In this document: in pieces, positions 24,332 to 36,571 of the stretch
Numbering within the stretch: the first letter of the stretch is position 1
How the letters are laid out: every line of letters starts with the position of its first letter
Notes under the pieces: generated by a model
The model's input: only the letters and a program-made list of their open reading frames with translations
The model's database searches: none
What the model was told of the DNA's origin: nothing
Assembly (NCBI GenBank): GCA_963682175.1
Contig: OY821771.1
Location: 33,314,201-33,378,200, forward strand
Direction: 5' to 3'
Length of the DNA stretch: 64,000 nt
Source of the DNA: Triglochin maritima
Taxonomy: Eukaryota; Streptophyta; Magnoliopsida; Alismatales; Juncaginaceae
Program-made: the position numbers and the translations under genes

Positions 24332-24536
24332 CATTTTAGTAAGAGAGAGCATCGATCCAAACCCGGACCGGTCGATCCGGATCAAGCATGTTTTTATTGA
24401 AAATTAGGTCCGGTCTGGGTTTTTGAAGAAGACCTGGTTTGTCGTCGGAAACCGAACCAAAGACCGGACCGGTCGGGTCCGGTCCAGAACGGAACCCAGA
24501 CCAACTCCGAATTCGGTCAGGACCCGTACATTTTAG
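24332..24536. mobile_element. hAT-type MITE upstream of phytochelatin synthase
   Basis: The element is 24340-24528 (189 bp), flanked by an 8-bp duplication CATTTTAG at 24332-24339 and 24529-24536. It is rich in GGTCCGG/CCGGACC units in both orientations, like the MITE at 47029-47250, and its ends TA...TA are degraded. It ends 231 bp before the phytochelatin synthase start codon, so it sits in the promoter region. Confidence 0.75.
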
Positions 24537-24759
24537 GAGTACATGGCGAAATTCCTTTATTATTTTGTTTATTGAAAAGTAAAGGAGTGGAATCTGAAAC
24601 GACGTTGGAATCCGAAACCCACTACACCCACCGACCCATGTCTTATAATAAAGGTTAAGAAACTTGTTGGAGTTGAAACTTGAAACACCTTTTGTTTTTG
24701 TTTTTGTTATAAAAAAAGGGGCGAGAAAAGGTTTTAGTATAGTAGGAAGCGAGTTGGAA
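24537..24759 (+). promoter_or_regulatory. Probable core promoter and 5' UTR of phytochelatin synthase
   Basis: Between the MITE and the start codon. A TATA-like CTTATAATAAAG lies at about 24641-24652, some 110 bp before the ATG at 24760. The transcription start is not visible from sequence. Confidence 0.4.
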
Positions 24760-27700
24760 ATGGCGATGGCAGGCCTCTACCGTCGGATCCTCCCTTGCCC
24801 CCCGGCGATCGAGTTCTACTCCTCCGAGGGTAAGGTATAAATCCAACAACGCCTTTCTTTTTCTTTTCTTTTTGGTTGGTTATAATTATATAGTGAAGTT
24901 GTTTTGGTCTCTTTTTGTTTCCCGAACTATATTTGAAGTTGTTGGATACGACCCGTTTTCTATTAAGCTTGTTTAAATTGCTTGCGGATATGAGTATTAG
25001 GGTTTGAAAAAACAGTGAAGTTGATGGTTTAGGTTTGTAGTTGATTGAGCACAAACAAACAACACAAGAACTTACATTTTTGTAAGTCTTATGCCGATTT
25101 CAATCTAAAGGATGTACTTGTTTACTGTTAAAGAACATGTTTGGGGCAGAAGATCTTCTATCCAGCACCAGCATTGACAAATGCAAATCGGAAATATACA
25201 TCGAAAGAAGTAATCTTGATGGTTTGGTCAGATACTCATTGGAGTAGAGTGTGGGGGTTAACGTGCGATTTTATTTTAGGAATCATGTAATCTTGTTCTT
25301 CAAGTGTATATAATTGTATATATAGAATAATCAGACTAATTCAAACTTCAAAGTGTTATTAGCAGTGGTTGTTTCCGTAATTTTTTTGGGTACCTTTGTC
25401 ACCTTTCATCGGAGACTATTGAGTTCTTGGAAGTGCACAAACAGTTCCCTCTTTCCAAAAGAATTAATAATTTTTAAACTATCATTCACTATTAGAAGTG
25501 ATGAACCTTCAAAAGTGAATGGAAATTGCAGTTTTTAATTTCTCCTGATTGATGATCACAGCAACTCTTCACGGAGGCCCTTCAAGGAGGAACAATGGAA
25601 GGCTTTTTTAAGTTAATATCATATTTTCAGACGCAATCTGAGCCTGCATTTTGTGGGCTTGCCACCCTATCGGTGGTGCTAAATGCCCTTGCTATTGATC
25701 CTGGGAGGAAATGGAAAGGTATCATCTATGTTTTCGTTGGTCCGCTCATGAATCCAAGAAGCATTATGATGATTGCTTTTGATATTTTAGTACAATTATT
25801 TTTAATATAGTTGCAAATTCACCATTCACATTCTTAGAATTAATATGACACACCTTCCTTGTTCCACTTTTTCCCCACTTCAGGCCCATGGAGATGGTTT
25901 GATGAATCCATGTTAGATTGCTGTGAACCGTTGGAGAAAATCAAAGCTCAAGGTATCACATTTGGAAAGGTTGTATGCTTGGCTCATTGTGCAGGAGCCA
26001 AAGTTCAAGCCTTCCGCCCAAATCAAAGTTCACTTGAAGACTTCCGAAAGCATGTGATTAGCTGTACTTCTTCTGACAATTGTCATCTGATCACTTCTTA
26101 CACAAGGAAGGCTTTTAAACAGGTTTTCCTTTCTTGATTAGTAACATTTGCACTAGTTTCTCAGAATTTTACTTCGGAGAATCACTTTCTTCTTGACATT
26201 AAATGGTGTTCTCAAACATTTTTCGTGGTTCTACCTGTTTTCATCCGGTCTTGTTTTTCATACGTTTAAATAAACAAATACTCAGGTTATAGGTAGTAAA
26301 TGATGAATTTGTGTCCATTAGTCTTGGTAAGACCTCTTGATTGATGTTATATATCAAAACTGTACCAAGTTCTTATTGTCTATTTAAATTTTATTTGTGG
26401 TTATATAAGCATCCACTATTTTTTGTCCTTGACAATGTCGTTCCTCGGGCTTTGTTTCTTATTAAAGAAAAAAAGTTGAGGGTATTATGTGAGCAGTGGT
26501 AACTGCTCTCAACTGGGTTCAAGTCATGAAAATAACCTCATTACCAGAAGAAGTCAAGGGAAAGGTTGTGTAAGGATGCAACCTCCTCTAAAAGCAGGAA
26601 GCCTTGTGCCCTAGAGTTGCTCTTTTCTTATCACAAGTAATGTTGTGGACCATTTTTACCCAACCCACAACATGGCAATTTTGGTCCACTAGCCAAAATT
26701 TCCCTCGACTCAATACTCATTAAAAAACATGCCTTCTTAACAGTAGTACTAGTCAGTACTTAAAAAAAAAGTAGTAAGTGGTCACTGTATTACCAATCAT
26801 GATTAGCCACAATAGTCACCTATTATAAATTCTGAACTCTTCAGTTTCACAAGGTGGTTTGCTACATTAGTTTAAATTATGGCAAAGGCATCATCGATGA
26901 CAATTTTGTCTAATTCTTCCATACAACAGTTCTTGATTCAACAGCCAATAGAGTGTTGTTTTCATGCAACACCATTTCTTGTTGCTATCTATTTTCCATC
27001 TGCTTATCTCATCCATGTTCACAATGGCAATTCTTCTTACCATCATGTCGTGCAAATGTTTAGAGTAACACATTTCTCTGCTCCATAGAAAATCATGGAA
27101 GCAACACGAGTACATGAAGTGGTGTTTAAATGCATGACAAGGTGATAAGCTAAATCGAGGGACATGTTGAACAAAAGACGAAGTGGCTTTGTCTAATACA
27201 CTAGTTTGTTTAACTTAATTTCTTTTCATGTTTTTTTTCATAAACTTATTTTCCCATTTTTCTATGTTTACAACAACAACAAAGTCTTGAATCTTAAACT
27301 AGTTGGGGTAGGTTAGAAATAAAACTCTAGATAGTCACGGTTCATGCACGTGAATCGTCTTCTTCCACGCGTTTCTATCCAATGCAAATTTTTGATGGAC
27401 ATTCCAATCTTTTAGATCTCTTTTGACCGTTTCCTTACAAGTCAACCGTATCTACCTTTTTCTCTTTTTGTGTCTTCGCTCCGATTCAATACTCTTCTTC
27501 TTATAATTGTCTCCATGGGTCTTTTTTGTAAATGTCTAAACCATCTCAGTCTATGTTGTATAAGTTTTTCTTCCAACATTCTGCATCACATAGCATTGCA
27601 AGTCTTATTGCGGTTTTATAAAATTTTCCTTTTAACTTAAACGAGATTTTCTTGTCACATAAGACATATGAGGTTTGTTGTCGTTTCATCTATCCTGCTC

Positions 27701-30700
27701 TAATTCTATGGTTAACATCTTTATCGATCTCTTCATCTTGAAGTATTAATCCAACATATTTAAAAATATCATTTCTTCGCACCACTTGCCTATCTAATAT
27801 TATCTCATCCTCAGTATTAACGATACTGAAACAACACTTAATATATTTAATTTAGACCTACTTTAAAACATTTTGTTTCTTAAGTATTTCTCCACCACTC
27901 TAGTTTCCTCTCCACACTTATCATACTCGTCAATTAATACTACATCATCTGCAAAAAGCATACACCATGGAATCTTACATTGTATGTCTTTTGTCACATC
28001 GTCCATTATTAAAGCAATGAGATATAGACTTAAAGATGACCCCTGATGAAATCCTATCTTAATCGGAAATATTTTAGTCACCATCACAAATTCTAATGCT
28101 AGTTTCAACTCCCTCATACATTTCTTTAATCAAGTAAACATATTTTGTTGACACTTTCTTCTTCTCCAGGGCACACCACATAACATTTTTTGAAACTCCT
28201 AAATCAATAAAAACCATGTGTAAATCAACGCCCATTTTTCTATATTTAGAGTTTAGAAATTTGTCTCAAATATTTTAGTTCTGTTTCAGCCTTTCACGCA
28301 TAAACCTAGAGGAGTCATGTTTAGTCTTGAATTCCTTTTAAATTTGGATTACCAGAAAGTTTCATTTATTACTTATGCAGACAGGAACTGGCCATTTTTC
28401 ACCTATTGGTGGATATCATGCTGGCAGAGATATGGTGCTCATTTTGGATGTTGCTCGCTTCAAATATCCACCTCATTGGGTTCCACTTCCTCTACTTTGG
28501 GAAGCTATGATGGCAATTGACGAAACAACAGGGCACTCTAGGGGGTATGTGTGATATTATGAACGTAAAAATGCTACTGTATATGTATATATGTTCATAT
28601 GCCTTTCTTGAAAATTTCTTGTTAAGATAGTGAGGCGATAACTTATTATAACTATCGACAACTCAACGGAGAACCAGATGGACAAGCTTATTTTAGTTAA
28701 TTATGTATAATATATTTGAGCTTTTCACTATTTTGAGGCATGATATAGGCAATCTTATAGAAGCCTACGGTCCCATTTTGGCATTGTTACTAATTTAATA
28801 CCTCATGTGGTTTAGCATTATCAAGAGAAGGATCGATAAAAAAATGCATTATCCAGAGAAGGTTCAACTGGTCATTAGCATGCTAAGTTGTCAACTAAGG
28901 AGCACACACACACACAATGCCTTGACAATCTATGAAATGAGTTTAAATGTTTTATTTTGTATATGTTTTTGCACCTCCTTAGATCTGTTCTTCTTGTATC
29001 GCTTCTTTGGAATATTTCCCAAATATTTATTGCATAAGATTGAGAATTTGTTTTCTACCTTACCTCTTAATTGGAACTTTTTTTATACTTTTCTTTGGTA
29101 ATGATAATGATATATATTTTTAATCTCATTTGCTTTGATTGGAGAGTATTTTTGAACTTAATACCTTGGTAGAATCAGGCTTTGTCCTTGACTTTTTCCT
29201 TGCTAGGTGTTTTGAAAGTCTTATTGCCATGGGTATGAAAACCGGACCAGCCGGTCGAACCGGTTCAACTGCGAACCGGTGGCCAGTCCGGTCCAGAGAA
29301 CCCCCTAAAAGCGCATTTGACATTGAACCGGCCTGAACAGGCGGCTCGACCGGTCAAACCGGTTAGACCGTCCGGTTCTAGCCTGGTTCAAGTCCTGTTT
29401 TGCTATTTTCGGCTCATCGGTGACCACCATCCGCTTCATCCTCAACTCCTCCAGCCCCTTACACCCGTCGGCAACGGCCTTGACCCACTTGTCGGGGACG
29501 AGGTTGAAGTCGGCGAAGTGGGGCTTTCCCTTGACGGAAGAGGGAGTCGAGGTTGGGGAAGCGGGTGAGGGCGGAGGGGGAGACGGAGTAGGATTGGGGA
29601 TGGAGAAGGTGGTTAGGGTTTGGGCGTGGAGTCGGCGGAAGAGAGGGGAGACGAGATAGAGGGATGGGGTGGTTGGGAGGAACGTGAATATGTGCTCCTT
29701 GGGAAGTGGATTTGGTGAGAGGGAGGGATGAGGATGGGATGGTTGTAGTGAGTGGGTTTTGTGGGTCCTTACTCTTTGGGAAGTGGAAGTTGGAATGAGA
29801 ATGAATATATAATATTTATATATAACAAGTTAATCGACATGCAAAACAGGGGATAGACATGCATAACAGGATATATAATATATATATATATATAATATTT
29901 ATTTATTTATTTATTTATGACGTCACCGGTTCGACCCCGGGTTGAACCTCTAAAGCTTCGAACATTTGAGAATTCCGGTTTGACGTCCGGTTCGGTTCTG
30001 AAAACCATGCTTATTGCATTGATAACTTCAGTGTTTTTGAAAATTTAAGTATGGAATGACATGAAACTTTTCTTCAGGTTCATGCTAGTCTCAAGGCTTC
30101 CAAAAGCACCGTCGTTGTTGTACACCCTGGTAAGCCTAACTCAGATTGATCAAACAGAATGTGTTTTAGTGTTTGAATAGGTTTTCATAAATTTATGATA
30201 GAACTTATGTGGTGCTACTTTTAAAGATCACTAAAAGTTTCTCAAGGCTCAATTTGGTTCTGTCAAGTTAGGAGAGAAGCTTGTCTTTGATTTTATGTTC
30301 ATCTCAAATTTCAGTAAAAAGGATTTGGTTTACGTAGGATTTGGCTGCTTGCAAGTTTCTAGTTGATGATTTTGCAGCAAGTAGATAGTGTCATCTCTTG
30401 AGGTAGTGAGTGAAGCCATGGAATTCATAAAAAAAACTCTTAAGAAAGGAGATATACTGAAGTGTATTATAGTAGGCAATTAAATTTACCATATAAAGTA
30501 AAAAAAGACTTAAGATGGCAAAACAGTTTTGCACAAAATCTGCTCCAGCTTGGTTGGGGTCATGGCCCAAAGAGAGTTATCAACAGAAAATTAAGAATAT
30601 CCTCAAACATAAATTTGGTTATTTGATGCTTATTTATGTTCTGGTAAGATTCACCTAGGTTTTTAGTGTTGTACAGTCTCATGTCAGTACTACTGTCACT

Positions 30701-32939
30701 TAAATCCAACCCTAGCATGTTGGTTTTAGCTTATCATGTGGTCCAAGATTGAGTTCTAGGTTGAGCTCATTATGTTTCTAGTAGGTGGCTAGGCAGCTAG
30801 TATATGAAAACCTCATTTGGTGGATGCTATAGTTGCATATCTCCACTGCTGGATGCTTCATTTCTTAGTCAAATATCTTGACCTATCTTAATTTGATGCA
30901 CATGCATACTCGTTTGATTGAGTTTGAAGGTTTGATCAATATCTGTAGCAGTACAGACTTTATTTTTATTTTTACAATCTGGAATCAGCAGTATCTGCTT
31001 AGTGGTGTAGAACATCTGTCTGTTTTTTAGGTTGGTTCCCTTCTAAAGTCTGTATCTGGATCCCTCCCTGTATCCTAGAAATAGACCTTCCCTTCTAAAA
31101 CATGTCTTTATAATCATATTGATGTCTTTACAATTTTGGCTTGGTCATTTTCCCTAGTGCGGAGAGAAAAGGTTTTGGATGCTTTCCGCGGAGCTCTTAT
31201 CACCAGGGTGACAACATGAACCTCCAATCTTATCTAAAATTAGCTTCTTCAGAACTCTTTGTACATGAAGTTGTTGTTTTCACTTGTATGTCTTTTCAGT
31301 CAGAATCTATCTTATTCTTGTGTAAATGCATAATTATTCCCTACTGGTCTGATGTATTTCATTCTCACTCTTGGTATGGGAGAGTAACAATGCGTTTTGC
31401 AATGTGCAGAGCTGCAGAAATGAGAATTGGATCAATACGGCGAAGTACTTAATTGATGTAGTCCCTGTCCTATTAAAGTCGGAGGGTCTAAGCACTGTGC
31501 GTGAAGTCCTTTCCACGATTTTTGCCTCTTTGCCTGCAGATGCTGGAGATTTCGTTAAGTGGATTGCTGAAGTTAGGAGAAGAGAGGAAAGTGAGTGTAA
31601 TTTAAGCAAAGAGGAGAAAGACAGGCTTGCTTCCAAGGTATGGTTTGTTTACATGTGAACAACTTTCATCTCATCAACCGCTCATCTTGTTTTTATTTTT
31701 TCTTTGAATTCAGAGTGAGGTCCTGCGACAAGTGCAAGAAACAGAACTTTGCAAACATGTATCTGAGTTATTATCTTCTGCGAGTCCTTGCTGCTTAGGT
31801 CATGGAATCAGTGATAATGGTTCTTTGCCTGAAATTGCAGCAAGTGTATGTTGTGAGGGAGCAGGATTACTATCAGGAGCTGCATCACATAAAGGATTTT
31901 GTTGCAGATCAACCTGTATTAAGCATTTGAAGGCTAATGGAGGCACACCAACGACAGTTATCTCAAGTAGGGTGGTTTTGAATGGCAATGAGCAAGGGGT
32001 TGATATGTTGGTCCCAGCATCTCCTAGGAGAGTTGATGGCAATTGTTGTCCCAGTACTTGTGTTACAAGACACCCAGAAAGCAATGATGTGTTAACTATT
32101 CTACTATTGGCTCTACCGTCTAGTACATGGGAAGGCATTAGAAAGGAGGACCTACTTAGCGAAGTCACTGATCTAGTCTTGATCAAGAATCTTCCTGACA
32201 TCCTTCAAGAGGAGGTACGCTTATAAAAATACCTTCAAATTTTTCTTAATTTCCTATCAATACCTTTCAGTATTCAGTTTGTATTTTCTGATAAATTTAA
32301 ATCTTAAATTAATATGGCTCACATGGTCACATAACACTGTAAACACAGATCAACTTTCTCATGACATCTTATATTGCATACGTGGAGTTTCTGCTTTATG
32401 ATAAGGCTCAGATAAAAAGTGAAACAAAAACATATTTATTTGTTGTTAAATGATTCATCTGTTAAGTACCTATTTGTAGGGCAATGAAATCAATTTATGA
32501 TCATGGTCAGAAACATTTGGGAAAGATTAATGTTAGATTGTTTATATTTTCTTCAACTATCAAGGTTGACTGTACACTCACTTATAAAGTTATTAGAAGT
32601 CTTTATACCATTTCACATGATCACATCAGTAATTCAGTATAAGGATCATCTTTATAAAAATATTACAATGTCCAGGCAACATTGTCCGTTCTGCATATTA
32701 TCTCCCACTTTTGTATATAATCTCACTTTTGTCGTCACTTAGTTCAAAAAAGGATTCCTATGTATCTATCATACTATCAATGCCAGTTTATTCACTACAA
32801 TCTTGCAGGGTAAGTAATTTGCATGTTTTTATCTGAATCTTGGCAGGTCTTACACTTGAGGCGTCAACTTCATTTTCTCAAGAAATGTAACGAGGACAAG
32901 GTAGATGATGATCTTGATGCACTTTGTTTCCCTTGTTAA
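24760..32939 (+). CDS. PCS: Phytochelatin synthase (glutathione gamma-glutamylcysteinyltransferase), 8 exons
   Basis: Makes phytochelatins from glutathione in the cytosol for chelation of cadmium and other metals. Exons: 24760-24834, 25562-25718, 25884-26122, 28381-28544, 30078-30129, 31410-31637, 31714-32214, 32847-32939. All introns are GT-AG and phases match, giving 502 residues, the usual length. The N-terminal papain-like domain carries the catalytic Cys56 (SEPAFCG), His162 (TGTGHF) and Asp180 (LILDVARF), and the conserved Cys90, Cys91, Cys109 and Cys113. The C-terminal metal-sensing half has CC pairs at 331/332, 351/352, 368/369 (then Cys373) and 416/417 (then Cys421), and ends [13 protein letters not shown] before the tail. 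The start at 24760 gives the family N-terminus MAMAGLYRR; a second ATG lies at codon 3. Introns 3 and 4 are enlarged by a LINE and a hAT-like element. No disabling lesion is seen, so it looks functional. Confidence 0.95.
27253..28248 (-). mobile_element. 5'-truncated LINE inserted in intron 3 of phytochelatin synthase
   Basis: The insert is 27271-28230, flanked by an 18-bp duplication CCCATTTTTCTATGTTTA (27253-27270; right copy 28231-28248 has one mismatch). On the minus strand it encodes the end of a non-LTR reverse transcriptase: [21 protein letters not shown], then [13 protein letters not shown] with the FADD catalytic motif intact (28117-27863). Downstream are degraded segments (near [17 protein letters not shown]) typical of plant LINEs, and a (TTG)n-type 3' tail at the left end. 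It is antisense to the host gene, 5'-truncated and with stops, so not mobile. The duplicated locus at 58.69 kb lacks it. Confidence 0.9.
29220..30017. mobile_element. hAT-like non-autonomous element carrying a TIR1/AFB gene fragment, in intron 4 of PCS
   Basis: The element is 29228-30009 (782 bp), flanked by an 8-bp duplication CTTATTGC at 29220-29227 and 30010-30017. Its imperfect terminal inverted repeats begin CATGG and run into AACCGGACC-type sequence (left CATGGGTATGAAAACCGG, right in reverse CATGGTTTTCAGAACCG). Outer parts are rich in CCGGTT/AACCGG units. The middle (about 29406-29660) is GC-rich and encodes part of an auxin-receptor-like F-box protein on the minus strand. Near 29820-29925 are a small direct repeat (GACATGCA) and (TA)n/(TTTA)n runs. 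No transposase is present. Confidence 0.82.
29406..29660 (-). pseudogene. Captured fragment of a TIR1/AFB-type auxin receptor F-box gene
   Basis: The minus strand reads [20 protein letters not shown] and, directly on, [14 protein letters not shown] (29542-29406). These match the well-conserved [13 protein letters not shown] and LEE-RLKRMVVTD blocks of the leucine-rich-repeat auxin receptors TIR1/AFB. Upstream, in another frame, [17 protein letters not shown] (about 29599-29540) matches the segment that normally precedes KGKPHF, so a 1-nt frameshift lies between. The residues that usually separate VPDxW from the next block (GGYVYPW-like) are missing, an internal deletion. The codons are GC-rich unlike the surroundings. 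Family knowledge gives the identity; which subclade is not certain. Confidence 0.8.
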
Positions 32940-33392
32940 CTCCATTTTTCTAGGAACTAATATAATTGACTACTTTTCCCCCAAGATTGGGTATATTATC
33001 ACCGTTCAATGTATCTGACTATGACATACGTTTTACCAAATAATCAAGAATTATTTGTAAAAGAGTCAGCTGGTGGTGTAAGGTCGATAGTTTAATCCCT
33101 GTCATTTTCTTTTCACCGTTGAAATAAGAGGAAATACAAAAATCAACAAATCATTGTTGGTTTTATTCTCCTCTGTTTATATACATTTTACAATTGCTTG
33201 TAACCCTTTTGTTTAATAAAATGGAAGCAATTTTTTTGTCATTGGTTTATTGTGCATGCTGTTCAGAACATATTGGATTCTACTATGGCGGATGGTGGAT
33301 TAAAAGATGTTTTTTCGCTTGTCGAAGATCCACAAGCCAATGTGATTAAAAGGGTACTTATGCAGAAGAAATCAGGCAGATCTTCAGCTTAA
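32901..33392 (+). other. Possible alternative last intron and exon of phytochelatin synthase
   Basis: Inside exon 8, after codons for NEDK, a GTAGAT donor begins at 32901. An acceptor TTCAG ends at 33266, and the next exon (33267-33392) stays open in the correct phase for 41 codons to a TAA at 33390-33392. The alternative product would be 531 residues with an Asp/Lys-rich tail in place of [12 protein letters not shown]. The read-through end at 32939 looks like the family norm, so this is a candidate isoform only. An AATAAA-like site lies at about 33216. Confidence 0.4.
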
Positions 33393-35022
33393 AGTCTGAT
33401 GATAGGCTTCCTAATGAGTTGTGGTAATTTTCATGAACCAGTACAATAGTACTCTACAATCCATACCTCCTTGCTTTTTTTGCTATATTCTTTTCATATA
33501 CAACCATTTTTGATGTAAATACCTCGTGCAGCTCTTCTGTTCTTATACAAGTCTAACTTTAACCATGGAGGATATAACTTTTATTATCAGGCCATTTATG
33601 ATCTCATTTTTTGTTGCCCAACCAAACTGACAAATATCAGTTAGTTGTTTCGATTATCTTGTAGCTGTTTCTTGTCTCTCTCTAGAAGCGAAGTTCTATA
33701 TCTTCTCTCTATCAACACATTTGTCTGTTGGTTTGTTAATATTCTGGAAGGAATCATGTTCTTGCATTCATGACTGTTGCATGGTTTTCCATCCAATATA
33801 TTTTACGACGTACAGTGTGTGAGTCCATATGCTATAGTTATCCATTTACATTGAAAGTCCTGATCTGTTGTGCTTTTTACCGATTTGCTACTGTTTTACA
33901 TGATTAATTTTTATGTGCCAATAGATCTGATGGGGGCGGTGGAAATTTTACCCATACTTGTAAGAATGCGAAATCATTTAGGGCTTAGACAGTTACGGTT
34001 TTTCCCTTACTATTTAGCTTTGGGTGTGCAATGTGAATTGAGAATGTGGTCGTTTTATGTGTCTGATTAGATCTCTCAAGGGATCACAAAGCTCTGATTT
34101 CTTCAAGATTTAGAAGCAATGGGTATCATATATTTTGTCAGAATTCTTATCCTGAACTAAATTATTGTTGCTTTTTTCTCTCATTTTAAGGCTGTCTTTA
34201 TCGTAATATTGTCTGTGTAATATCGGACAGGTATGATTCTGCAGTTCCTCAAGCCCCAACTTGCTGAATTTCACCAATTATGGTGTGTAACCCAGAGTAG
34301 ATGTAGAGTGATTTAGGAGTATTTAAACTTATCGCCTGTATCAGGATGAAACCCCAAAGGATTATGTATATAAGATGATATATCCTAGTAATAAGAAATA
34401 ATTAAGATGTATTCTTGGTTCTCTAGGTAAAGTGAAGAGGCTAGAGTTTGATCATTTTGTTTTGGTTCGCTACTTCTCCATGACTATTGCAGACTTCACC
34501 TGCTTTAAATTGCCCAAGTCTAGATACACCATGTTTTATTGAATTTGTTTCATTTTAGTTTTGTTTTTCTTGATGCGCCATTGTTTGTGATTTCGTCTTC
34601 AAACAGAATTATACCCCGTTGCTAGAGTTTTACTCAGAGAAATACTCTGAAAGTATGTTTACTTGTTTCGATGTTCGAATTTCATGGGAGTACTAGTGGT
34701 ATACTTGGTGTTTATAATTTGTCTAGGGGTTGTGTGCTTGGTTAGGACTTACGACATTATTTAACTCCCTGAGTCCGAATTCCACATAAGCATCCTTTAC
34801 TAGTTGATTTGTGCTCAAATCCCTGAGATTTGTGCTCAAATCCCTGAGATTTGTAGAGGGTTAAATATGACTTTACCTTGTTCTGCTCACTTTCCAACAA
34901 AGTACTACAGAATTGTTGCAAAAAAGTGTATGTCAACTAGTTTAAGCACTACTTTGGTGGGGGTTGAGATTTGAGTTCGGTATTTATCTCCGTAGCAACG
35001 CACCTACTTTGATTAAAATTAA
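33393..35022. other. 3' flank of phytochelatin synthase
   Basis: Noncoding, AT-rich. A 21-bp unit containing GTGCTCAAATCCCTGAGATT is repeated twice at about 34811-34855. The part from 34670 reappears in the duplicated locus at 60.5-60.8 kb. No other gene was recognised. Confidence 0.6.
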
Positions 35023-35798
35023 GGGTATTACTATTCGTCATCCACGAATTACTTAAATCGTTCGCGTCAATTGTCATTTTATCTTTTATTTTTCATTTAA
35101 TTCTCATTATGTCCAGTCTTTTAATCACCCTCACTCTTTCCATTTCCCTCACCTTACCAGTACCAACACCAAGAAAATGTCTGACAAACTGTTTGAATCT
35201 GGTACGATAAGTATAAAAAAAATAATTGGCCGGGGTGTCTGGTTAGGACGCCCCACCAAAGTGGGGGTGTCTTAAGCCAGATGCTTAGGGGTTTTTTTAA
35301 TTCTTGAATTTATACGGTGTGTTGTTCAAATAATTTTAGAGTCTATTGCAAGATTTTGGTGGTGACAGGGTGAATATTGATCCATTTATCCGATTACCTA
35401 TATCGTTTACCTGAATCTAAAAAAAAGCACAAACGTAAATAAACGGGTAAACGGATCAATATCCAGAGTACAATAATAGGGTGTCGAAACAAAAAACTTC
35501 TGCAAAGCGCGCTCTTGTTGCCCGTAGGGGCTGTCGTCTCTTGCCACCTCCTCATTCCTATTTTGATTTTATTTTTCATGGTTATTTTTTGTTGTAGTAT
35601 GAACATATGATAACCTATTGGGAGTCGTTTCTGCTCTTCGAGATATTTTTCGTGTAGTTGAAATTTGATGTTGGAAGAAAAATAAAGAGAGTGGTGGTGA
35701 GAGAGTGAAATGAATAGATGAAATAAGTAAAAAAGAGAATGATAATATGGTAATTGATGCAGACAATTTAAGTAATTCTACGATGATAAAAATTGAAG
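35023..35798. mobile_element. Mutator-type MITE, copy 1
   Basis: About 776 bp with long imperfect terminal inverted repeats. The left end reads GGGTATTACTATTCGTC then GAATTACTTAAATCG; the right end in reverse reads ATCATCGTAGAATTACTT. It is the same family as the element at 48636-49196: both have the internal CAGTACCAACACCA.GAAAATGTCT block and GTCTGGNTNGGACG motifs. The target duplication is degraded. The right-hand 25 bp or so of the element persist in the duplicated locus at 60.88 kb, so there it suffered an internal deletion. Confidence 0.65.
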
Positions 35799-36571
35799 AA
35801 TTAGAACACTTGTGGTGAAATTTATTCCGACAGTCCAATTGGATTTCCAACTTAGGTTGCATTTGTATGTTTCTTCGAGGTGATTTAATTTCGACACAAT
35901 GGTCTTTTGAAACATTCCCCCGTCATTTGAGATTCTATGATCCCCACCGTCCCTCACACAACCAATCAGAAACTGAACTCTAATTGAAGGTGAACATTCC
36001 CACTGAAAGAGACCATTTGTTTCTTTGTCCATTGTTTTCTGACTTATTTTTCTTTCGATCCATACAACATTTTACAATTAACCCATCATTTTGTAAATCC
36101 AACAATAACCCAGGGATTACCAAAAATTTCTTAATCCATGTAAAACTACAAATTAAGGGTTGGGATTTGATTCTAAAACTTTCATGTTTTGCGTGGAATA
36201 TTGGTTTCTTGGAAACCAATTAGTTTTGAGTACACGAAAAATCGTATTATTAGTAGCAATTGACTATTCTTGTGCTCAAGTTGTTTGCTACTTTTAGTAC
36301 ACGTTTTCCTATTTAGTAATCTTTAAAAGGGTGAGTTTGGATGAAACTAATTTCAGCTCCTCCACACCTAAGGAACCGCTACAGTAACTGGATATCATCC
36401 AAACACCTACGGGCTTTCCAGAATCTAAGCTCCCCGTGCACGCTCCGATGCCATTTTTGTATTGAAAAAAACCCTATGAGAGATCAAGTTGACAAAACTC
36501 AATCCATGCAACAAATCCACACCCACCGGCCACCTCCTAAGGCTCAAATAGAGTGCTTTAATTTTGCTCAG
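35799..36571. other. Intergenic flank, partly duplicated at 61 kb
   Basis: 35799-36330 is noncoding and matches 60885-61400. At 36329-36413 a GGTGAGTTTGGATGA start and a reversed partner (TCATCCAAACACC) suggest a very small or truncated MITE. The remainder up to the LTR at 36572 holds nothing recognisable. Confidence 0.5.

Noticed and set aside
25353..25538. 61-codon frame in PCS intron 1 as an extra exon
   Set aside because: Not in phase with the flanking exons, no fit to the family; exon 1 joins exon 2 directly with the conserved sequence EGK-QLF.
29126..29336. Overlapping frames rich in Arg/Pro at the start of the hAT-like element
   Set aside because: They arise from CCGGTT/AACCGG repeats, present on both strands, not coding.
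31800..32201. 133-codon minus-strand frame opposite PCS exon 7
   Set aside because: Shadow of the real exon; no recognisable protein.
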